Source: an uncultured Clostridia bacterium
Lineage (GTDB): Bacteria; Bacillota; Clostridia; TANB77; CAG-465
DNA length: 10,669 nucleotides
Reading direction: 5' to 3'
Assembly: GCA_947628575.1 (NCBI GenBank)
Contig: CANRAK010000045.1
Coordinates: 1-10,669 of the forward strand
The position numbers were made by a program, and so were the translations under genes. Each line of letters begins with the position of its first letter. Position 1 is the stretch's first letter. Below the pieces are notes generated by a model that saw only the letters and a program-made list of their open reading frames with translations, had not been told where the DNA came from and ran no database searches. This document shows positions 1 to 5,329 of the stretch, piece by piece.

Positions 1-1233
1 TTTAATTCCCATTTCTGATGCAAGTTCTACTGTAAGTTCAATAGGAAAACCAAATGTATCATATAGTCTAAATGCATTATCTTTATCCATTTTACCATTT
101 TCTATTTTATTTGCTATTTTTTCAAATTCTCTTAAACCTTTTTCAAGAGTTCTATTGAATTTTACTTTTTCAGATTTAAGCACTTCTAAAACTACATTTT
201 TATTTTCTTCTAATTCACTATAATATTTTTTATATTTTTCAATTATAGCAAGAGCTATTTCTTCTTCCCAATTGCCATTTATGTCTATTTCTAATTTTTT
301 AGCATATCTAATAGCACGTCTTATTAATCTTCTTAAAATATATCCTTGGTCTGTGTTACTTGGCTTAATACCAGAAGGGTCAGCACTAATAAACACAGCA
401 CTTCTAATATGGTCTGCTATTATACGCATAGCTTTTTCATTACCTTCATATTCTAGTCCAGATATTTCTTCTATTTTTTCAATAATATCTTTCCATATAC
501 TAGAAGCATAGTTATCTGTTACACCTTCTAGTACAGAGCTTATTCTTTCAAGTCCCATTCCTGTATCTACATTTTTCTTTGGAAGCTCTGTAAATGTTCC
601 ATCTTCATTATGGTTATATTGCATAAATACATTGTTCCAAATTTCTACCCAACGTTCATCTTCTGGATCATACTCTTCTGGTATTTCGTCCTCACTTCTA
701 AAGTAAAAAATTTCTGTATCTGGTCCACATGGTCCTGTAAGCTCCATATTAGGCCACCAATTATCATCTTCACCTAAATATTTTATTCTACTTTCAGGAA
801 TTCCTAAACTTTTCCATACTTCAGCTGATTCGTTATCTGGTGCTACAATATCATTTCCTTTAAAAACAGTAACTGCTAATCTTTCAACAGGGATTTCAAA
901 TACTTTTGTTAATAATTCAAAACTCCAAGTTATACTGTCTTTTTTAAAGTAATCTCCTAAACTCCAATTTCCTAGCATTTCAAAGAAAGTATGGTGAGTA
1001 GTATCTCCAACTTCATCTAAGTCATTTGTTCTCATACATTTTTGGTAATCACAAAGTCTTGTACCATAAGGATGTGGTTGACCCATTAAGTATGGTACTA
1101 GAGGTTGCATACCAGCTGTATTAAATAATACAGAAGGATCATTTTCAGGTACAACTGGTGCACTTGGTATTTGTTTATGACCTTTTGATTCAAAAAAACT
1201 GATATATTTTTCTCTTATTTCTGTAGAATTCAT
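1..1233 (-). CDS. alaS: Alanyl-tRNA synthetase, N-terminal 411 codons (runs off the left edge)
   Basis: This cytoplasmic class II synthetase charges tRNA-Ala with alanine using ATP. Translation gives an N-terminus MNSTEIREKYISFFESKGH. It is followed by a motif 2 region RTNDLDEVGDTTHHTFFEML, then LTGPCGPDTEIFYF, VDTGMGLERI (motif 3 region) and ADHIRSAVF. The fragment ends in the DTFGFPIELT segment that begins the tRNA-recognition part. About half of the usual ~870 residues are present; the rest of the catalytic/tRNA-binding half, the editing domain and the C-terminal domain lie off-window. The start is the ATG at 1233, chosen because it gives the family N-terminus and has AGGAGA 8 bases upstream. 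An ATG at 1240 is in another frame. The motif 2 loop (EVGDTTHHTFFEMLGNW) and CGPDTEIFYF differ from the common EVGKTARHHTFFEMLGNF / CGPCSEI type, so this is a variant AlaRS lineage. The gene has its own promoter. Identification is firm. Confidence 0.97.
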   Translation of the reverse strand, partial: MNSTEIREKYISFFESKGHKQIPSAPVVPENDPSVLFNTAGMQPLVPYLMGQPHPYGTRLCDYQKCMRTNDLDEVGDTTHHTFFEMLGNWSLGDYFKKDSITWSFELLTKVFEIPVERLAVTVFKGNDIVAPDNESAEVWKSLGIPESRIKYLGEDDNWWPNMELTGPCGPDTEIFYFRSEDEIPEEYDPEDERWVEIWNNVFMQYNHNEDGTFTELPKKNVDTGMGLERISSVLEGVTDNYASSIWKDIIEKIEEISGLEYEGNEKAMRIIADHIRSAVFISADPSGIKPSNTDQGYILRRLIRRAIRYAKKLEIDINGNWEEEIALAIIEKYKKYYSELEENKNVVLEVLKSEKVKFNRTLEKGLREFEKIANKIENGKMDKDNAFRLYDTFGFPIELTVELASEMGIK

Positions 1234-1262
1234 TAAACATTTCTCCTAACATCAAAATTTAA

Positions 1263-1280
1263 AAGCACTCAAAAGTGCCT
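1263..1280 (-). promoter_or_regulatory. Short terminator-like hairpin in the alaS leader
   Basis: The minus strand reads GCACT-TTTG-AGTGC followed by TTTT, with a flanking G·U and A-U pair extending the stem to 7. It lies about 10-25 bases after the predicted start of transcription and about 30 bases before the alaS ATG. I see no T-box motif, and the leader is far too short for a T-box. It may be a weak attenuator, an RNA-stabilising 5' hairpin, or a protein operator. The evidence is structure only. Confidence 0.4.
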
Positions 1281-1294
1281 ATTTTTCGTTCTTT

Positions 1295-1323
1295 ATTATA
1301 TCAAAAAAATGTATAATAGTCAA
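1295..1323 (-). promoter_or_regulatory. Sigma-A promoter of alaS
   Basis: On the minus strand, TTGACT (1323-1318) is followed by a 17-base spacer and TATAAT (1300-1295). This is one mismatch from full consensus. The expected transcription start is near 1288, giving a leader of about 55 bases before the alaS ATG. Confidence 0.85.
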
Positions 1324-1342
1324 CAAAGCGTAGGTAATTAAG

Positions 1343-1382
1343 AAAATAATAAGAGTATCTAACTATAAGTTAAATACTCTTA
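1343..1382 (-). terminator. Intrinsic terminator after the zinc-finger/HTH/Panacea gene
   Basis: On the minus strand, TAAGAGTAT-T-TAAC, loop TTATA, GTTA-G-ATACTCTTA forms a stem of about 14 pairs including one G·U. A moderately U-rich tail (TTATTATTTTCTT) follows. It begins 10 bases past the stop codon at 1392 and separates that gene from the alaS promoter. Confidence 0.8.
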
Positions 1383-1391
1383 CATATATTT

Positions 1392-2408
1392 TTATTTTAA
1401 ATCTATTTTTTCACAATATTCAAATGGTATTTTATTCATTTTTTTAGTATCTTTCCATAATTTTTGTTTATGTGATATTTCAGAAATCTCACTAACCTTC
1501 TTATTCTTTAATTTTTTGATTACTCTATCAATTATCTCCTTTTCACTATCTTTTAAATCAGATAAGTCAAAATTATTTTTACTTTTAATAATACTATTTA
1601 TATTTCCATTACTATCTTCTATATCAATTTTTTGATATTTGTCATCCAAATTAGAAATTTCATTATATTTAAATTCATCAATAGTTGGTCCAAATTGTTG
1701 TTTTTGATATGTTATTCCTGTTATACTCAAACCACGTTCAGAAAAAGAAATAATATCTATAAACCATAAGTATTTATTCATGCTTGTAATAGTTAGATTG
1801 TTAACTTTACTTGCTATATATGAAATTATATTTTCAACTCTTTCCAAATCAAAATCTTTATATCCATTATATATATCTGGTTTTCTTGATAAAGAATATT
1901 CAATATATTTTCTAATTATTGTATCAAAATCTTCCTTTATAACATTATTACTACTTGTATTATTAATTATCTTGTTATATGTCCTATGTGTTATTCTACC
2001 ATTATTATATGCCTCTTTAACTTTTTCTATAAAGATTTCTTTATTTTCTATTAATAATTTAAGATAATCACTTTGAGATTTTGTTGGAAGGCCACCATTT
2101 TCATATCTATTTATTGTCATTTTTCCAAAGTCTAAAATAGATGTTAATTCTCTTTGCGAAATATCATATTTCACTCTCAATTTAATTATTTCTTCAGGTT
2201 TTATAATATCACTATTTTCTCTATATTTTTCATATAATCTTTGTGTATTTTTTTCTTCTAAACTATTAATGTATAAATCATTACCACACTTTTTACATAC
2301 TCCAACATTTTCATAAGTATCTACTTTAACATTTCTAAATTTTTCAATTTTTCGCTTTTCAATACCATATTCTACATTTTCTTTACAATATGGACAATAA
2401 ATATTCAT
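1392..2408 (-). CDS. YgiT/MqsA-type zinc finger + HTH + Panacea (SocA/DUF4065) antitoxin-like protein
   Basis: The 338-residue protein has three parts. Residues 5-41 form a zinc finger with paired cysteines (C5PYC8 and C38KKC41), as in YgiT/MqsA proteins. Residues ~72-112 are an XRE-like HTH (ISQRELTSILDFGKMTINRY). After a linker, residues ~190-330 match the Panacea/SocA domain, with the typical FGPTIDEFKYNEI and the C-terminal SHKQKLWKDT. Panacea domains act as antitoxins in PanAT toxin-antitoxin systems, and the HTH would bind the promoter for autoregulation; both roles are known from the families and inferred here. No toxin gene lies beside it: the gene is bounded by its own promoter and terminator, and its neighbours are alaS and a tRNA-modification gene. 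The start at 2408 has AGGTG 7 bases upstream. The domain calls are fairly sure; the biological target is unknown. Confidence 0.85.
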   Translation of the reverse strand: MNIYCPYCKENVEYGIEKRKIEKFRNVKVDTYENVGVCKKCGNDLYINSLEEKNTQRLYEKYRENSDIIKPEEIIKLRVKYDISQRELTSILDFGKMTINRYENGGLPTKSQSDYLKLLIENKEIFIEKVKEAYNNGRITHRTYNKIINNTSSNNVIKEDFDTIIRKYIEYSLSRKPDIYNGYKDFDLERVENIISYIASKVNNLTITSMNKYLWFIDIISFSERGLSITGITYQKQQFGPTIDEFKYNEISNLDDKYQKIDIEDSNGNINSIIKSKNNFDLSDLKDSEKEIIDRVIKKLKNKKVSEISEISHKQKLWKDTKKMNKIPFEYCEKIDLK

Positions 2409-2489
2409 ACTATTTCACCTCATCATATTTAACTAAACTTATTAATAGTTCTGTTTGTGCTTTTCTTTAATTGATATATACAATATTTT

Positions 2490-2509
2490 GTGCCATTATT
2501 TGTTGGCAC
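2490..2509 (-). promoter_or_regulatory. Inverted repeat GTGCCA-N8-TGGCAC, candidate autoregulatory operator
   Basis: Perfect 6-base arms (2490-2495 and 2504-2509) sit just past the -10 box, over the predicted transcription start. The downstream gene encodes an HTH protein of a family that usually represses its own promoter, so an operator is the natural reading. There is no T-run behind it, so it is not an intrinsic terminator. The function is inferred. Confidence 0.5.
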
Positions 2510-2513
2510 TTTA

Positions 2514-2543
2514 ATTTTAGCATCATATAATTTTCTCTGTCAA
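2514..2543 (-). promoter_or_regulatory. Sigma-A promoter of the zinc-finger/HTH/Panacea gene
   Basis: On the minus strand a perfect TTGACA (2543-2538) is followed by an 18-base spacer and TAAAAT (2519-2514). The expected start is near 2507, leaving a leader of about 100 bases. The promoter is divergent from that of the TtcA-family gene. Confidence 0.7.
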
Positions 2544-2566
2544 TATTACATTATATTTTTTTATAA

Positions 2567-2595
2567 TTGCTTTTTAGCATATTTTATGTTAAACT
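2567..2595 (+). promoter_or_regulatory. Extended -10 promoter of the TtcA-family gene
   Basis: TTGCTT (2567-2572), a 17-base spacer and TAAACT (2590-2595), with an extended -10 TG at 2587-2588. The predicted start near 2602 gives a leader of about 18 bases to the ATG at 2620 and leaves almost nothing before the ATG at 2608, which supports the later start. An alternative -10 is TATAAT at 2562-2567, with a poor -35. Confidence 0.55.
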
Positions 2596-2619
2596 ATAAA
2601 AGGTTTTATGGAGGTATTT

Positions 2620-3339
2620 ATGTTACAATCAATAACTGGTCATGTACGTAGAGCTATAGAAGATTATAATATGATAGAAGATGGAGATAAAATAGCAATT
2701 GGGCTTTCTGGTGGAAAAGATAGCTTAACATTACTATATTCACTTGCTAACTTAAAAAGATATTATAACAAAAAATTTGAAATTATAGCTATAACTGTAC
2801 ATCCTGGAAGTGATACTTTTAAAACAGATAAACTTGAAAAGCTATGTAAAGAGCTTGATGTAAAATATATTGTATATCATTCAGATTTATCTAAGATAGT
2901 ATTTGATATACGTAAAGAGAAAAATCCTTGCTCTTTATGTGCTAATTTAAGACGTGGTATATTAAATAGCATAGCTGTAGAAAATGGATGCAATAAAGTA
3001 GCTTTAGGACATCATTTAGATGATGCAATAGAAACATTACTTATGAGTATGTTTTTAAATGGGAAAATTTATACTTTCTCTCCTGTTACATATCTTAGTA
3101 AAAGTAAATTAACTGTAATTCGTCCACTAATATATGTATATGAAAAAGAGACTAGAGCTTTATCTAGAGATTTACAATTTCCTGTTGTAGGAAAATGTTG
3201 CCCTGCTGATGGATTTACTAAAAGAGAATACATGAAAGAGCTAGTTAATAATTTAAGAAAAGATATTCCAAAAGTTAGAGAAAACTTAATTGGTGCTATA
3301 AAAAGATCAGATATTCCAGGCTGGAAAATAGAAAAATGA
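2620..3339 (+). CDS. ttcA: TtcA-family tRNA 2-thiocytidine synthetase, short form
   Basis: This PP-loop ATP pyrophosphatase is expected to activate cytidine-32 of certain tRNAs by adenylation and exchange its oxygen for sulfur, using a labile iron-sulfur cluster. Numbered from the ATG at 2620 (239 residues), the P-loop SGGKDS is at 30-35. The cluster cysteines CSLC are at 104-107, followed by RRGIL, with GHHLDDAIETL at 130-140. A further CC pair at 193-194 fits the third cysteine ligand of TtcA. E. coli TtcA is about 311 residues, so this is the compact form. The start at 2620 is preferred over 2608 because the GGAGG at 2610-2614 lies inside the codons of the longer form and is 5 bases from the second ATG. 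The gene stands alone. The family is sure; the exact substrate (TtcA versus a related thiolase) is likely but not proven. Confidence 0.88.
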   Translation: MLQSITGHVRRAIEDYNMIEDGDKIAIGLSGGKDSLTLLYSLANLKRYYNKKFEIIAITVHPGSDTFKTDKLEKLCKELDVKYIVYHSDLSKIVFDIRKEKNPCSLCANLRRGILNSIAVENGCNKVALGHHLDDAIETLLMSMFLNGKIYTFSPVTYLSKSKLTVIRPLIYVYEKETRALSRDLQFPVVGKCCPADGFTKREYMKELVNNLRKDIPKVRENLIGAIKRSDIPGWKIEK

Positions 3340-3371
3340 TACACTTTCAAATTAGTGTATCATTTTTATTT
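3331..3371. terminator. Bidirectional terminator between the convergent TtcA-family and ASCH genes
   Basis: ATGATACACT (3336-3345), an 8-base loop, and AGTGTATCAT (3354-3363) form a perfect 10-bp stem. It is extended by flanking A-runs and T-runs (GAAAAA before, TTTTATTTTT after). It therefore has a U-tract in both directions and serves both transcripts. The TtcA-family stop codon lies within its left arm. Confidence 0.92.
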
Positions 3372-3378
3372 TTACTTT

Positions 3379-3720
3379 TTATATTAATTTAATCTTTATT
3401 CCAATAACTCCAAGTTCTTCTTGTTCTTTTTTAGAGTAAAATCTATTTAAAGCACTTTTAAGTTCCTCTTTACTCACACAATTTCCAGCTAGTTCTTCAA
3501 TTGTAAACTTATTTAGTATATCTTCAAAAGATTTTTCTATTATTATGTCTGTAACTTCAGTAGTAATATATTCTTTAAGCTCTGGTTGTTTATAAAAGTC
3601 TATTGTATCACCTATATTTATCTTTCTTCTTTTTTCATCATATAATCTAAGTTCTATTATTTTTATTCCACTCTTTATTGCTTCATAATATTCTGGGTCT
3701 AATTTTAATATATGTTTCAT
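3379..3720 (-). CDS. ASCH-domain protein (PUA-like RNA-binding fold)
   Basis: This small cytoplasmic protein has 113 residues from the ATG at 3720 and is essentially one ASCH domain. It opens MKHILKLDPEYYEAIKSGIK, then has the diagnostic ELRLYDEKRRKINIGDTIDF, a middle SFEDIL segment, and ends in a GVIGIKIKL strand. ASCH domains share the PUA-like fold, and several members act on RNA or modified nucleosides (a YqfB-type amidohydrolase is one example). The substrate cannot be read here. The start at 3720 is chosen over 3735 because GGAGAA then lies upstream at proper spacing and family members begin MKHILKL. It begins one base after the stop codon of the membrane cohesin-like protein (TAG-T-ATG), so it is the last gene of that operon and probably translationally coupled. 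Its link to the wall proteins is unexplained. Confidence 0.85.
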   Translation of the reverse strand: MKHILKLDPEYYEAIKSGIKIIELRLYDEKRRKINIGDTIDFYKQPELKEYITTEVTDIIIEKSFEDILNKFTIEELAGNCVSKEELKSALNRFYSKKEQEELGVIGIKIKLI

Positions 3721-3721
3721 A

Positions 3722-5317
3722 CTATTCTTCTCCATTTATTTGGTCTTCTAACATTTTCTTTATATCATCTTCATTTAGATTATCAAAAATATTAAAAGTT
3801 AACTCATCTTGTGGTCCTTCGTTTTTATCTAAGTCTACAAGTTTAATTCCATCTAGCTCAGAAGCATGATGCTCTAAACTTCCTTTTCTTGATGTTTTAT
3901 ATTCTTCTACATCTTTATGTATAACTTCATCAAGTAATCCTACATTAGGAGCTTCAATTTTTTGAGGTTCTTGCTCTGGAATATCTAATTTAGGTTCTTC
4001 TTTATTATCTTTTTCTATTTTTAAAATTTCTTTTTTATTATTATCGTCATTTGGATCATCTGGTCCATTATCATTATCTATAACTTTTTTATACTTTCTT
4101 CTTAAAACAATTATTTGTATAAATTCAATTATTATTAAAAGATACATTAAAACTAATAGATAATTCTTTTTAATTGCTTGCCAAATATATTTTGCATAAG
4201 CAACTATTTTTTGTTTTGGTGTAGAAGCTTCATTTATTTCTTTAAGTGCTTGTTGCATCTGACTTTCTGCTTCTTCTTGTGCAGTAGCTTTCTTTACAGT
4301 ATATTTAATAGTATATTCTCTTACTGTAGTACCATCAGGAGCAGTTACTTTAACTATTATCTTCCCTTCTCCTTCTTCTACTAACTTATCTGCACCTATA
4401 ATTTCAATTTTAGCATTAGAATCTTTAGCTGTTGCTACAATGTTTAATTTTTTTACAGTAGATAAAATTTCTCCTATATTGTACTCTAATTCTTCAGATT
4501 GAAATTCTTTATCTAATTCATAATTTTCTACTATTAATTGTTCTAGATAAGCATTTGTTTTAGTCTTATCTTTTCCTTTTGTTACTGTAATTTTATATAT
4601 CCTATAATTACCATTTGGAGCAGTTACTTTTATTTGTATTACATTATCTCCATCTACTATATTTTCATGTCCAGATATTTCTACTCTAGCATTTGCATCT
4701 TCTGCACGAGCTAATACTTGAATAGAATTAACATTTTTACCTACTGCTAAAGAATAGTTAGTAACATTTCTTGAAAAGTAAGGTGACATTCCTTCCTCAC
4801 TAAGCTGTAAATATCTTAAATAGTTATTACCGCTATCTGTAGGAGTTTGTGTTACATTTCCATTATTTTGCTCTGGCACATAGTTACTTTCTGGTGGTTG
4901 TTGCTCTTCTTGTTTTGAAACATTAATTAGCTTTTCTGCTACAAGAGATGGAGTCTCTTCCATTGTATTAGAATTTACTACATAAGCTGCTTTAACAGTA
5001 ACTTTTGTTGTTCCTTCACCAATTGCTTTAAAAGTATAAGATTTGGTTCTTATTCCATTAGACTCATATGTATTATCATACCAAGATGTTTCATTTAAAG
5101 CATCTCCTGATACATATTGAAGAACACTACTATCATATACTACATTTATTGAATTATATCCACCAACATTATATCCAAAATCAAAAGTAAGTGTAACTGT
5201 TTCTCCAACCTTTAAATCTGAATTTCCTGTTATACTAGCAGCATATATATTAGCACTAATTAATAACATCATTACAAAAGCTATACTAAAAATTTTACTA
5301 AGCCTTTTTATTTTCAT
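3722..5317 (-). CDS. Single-pass membrane surface protein: cohesin-like domain, two cadherin-like sandwiches, acidic cytoplasmic tail
   Basis: The 531-residue protein has a signal peptide at ~1-26 (positive N-terminus, hydrophobic core, ANIYA cleavage site). Residues ~28-135 are cohesin-like: VGETVTLTFDF, then a YDSSVLQYVSG strand and the end strands YTFKAIGEGTTKVTV. A Gln/Pro/Asn-rich linker follows (~136-163). Two related cadherin-like beta-sandwich repeats (PF12733 type) lie at ~166-247 and ~257-341; both carry KVTAP(N/D)G. One membrane segment is at ~385-405 (LLVLMYLLIIIEFIQIIVL), followed by RRKYKK as stop-transfer. The last ~120 residues form a charged, mostly acidic cytoplasmic tail with no domain I recognise. 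Topology is therefore outside N-terminus, inside C-terminus. It lies 12 bases after the dockerin-bearing autolysin with a strong GAGGAGGA site, so the two are co-expressed. I infer that it is a membrane receptor for that enzyme. The cohesin call rests on strand motifs and is moderately sure. Confidence 0.8.
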   Translation of the reverse strand: MKIKRLSKIFSIAFVMMLLISANIYAASITGNSDLKVGETVTLTFDFGYNVGGYNSINVVYDSSVLQYVSGDALNETSWYDNTYESNGIRTKSYTFKAIGEGTTKVTVKAAYVVNSNTMEETPSLVAEKLINVSKQEEQQPPESNYVPEQNNGNVTQTPTDSGNNYLRYLQLSEEGMSPYFSRNVTNYSLAVGKNVNSIQVLARAEDANARVEISGHENIVDGDNVIQIKVTAPNGNYRIYKITVTKGKDKTKTNAYLEQLIVENYELDKEFQSEELEYNIGEILSTVKKLNIVATAKDSNAKIEIIGADKLVEEGEGKIIVKVTAPDGTTVREYTIKYTVKKATAQEEAESQMQQALKEINEASTPKQKIVAYAKYIWQAIKKNYLLVLMYLLIIIEFIQIIVLRRKYKKVIDNDNGPDDPNDDNNKKEILKIEKDNKEEPKLDIPEQEPQKIEAPNVGLLDEVIHKDVEEYKTSRKGSLEHHASELDGIKLVDLDKNEGPQDELTFNIFDNLNEDDIKKMLEDQINGEE

Positions 5318-5329
5318 AGTTCCTCCTCA

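Noticed and set aside
272..511. Plus-strand 79-residue frame
   Set aside because: It is antisense to the well-conserved catalytic part of alaS and has no family signal.
1234..1391. T-box riboswitch upstream of alaS
   Set aside because: The leader is only about 55 bases after a clear promoter, and no T-box sequence or specifier stem is visible.
1780..2067. Plus-strand 95-residue hydrophobic frame, considered as a missing membrane toxin for the Panacea antitoxin
   Set aside because: It is antisense inside the antitoxin gene itself, its hydrophobicity follows from the AT-rich complement, and there is no ribosome binding site.
2608..2619. TtcA-family start at 2608
   Set aside because: The GGAGG ribosome binding site overlaps these first codons; the ATG at 2620 has correct spacing and the family N-terminus.
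3721..3735. ASCH start at 3735
   Set aside because: The GGAGAA signal lies within this extension, and homologues begin with MKHILKL at 3720.
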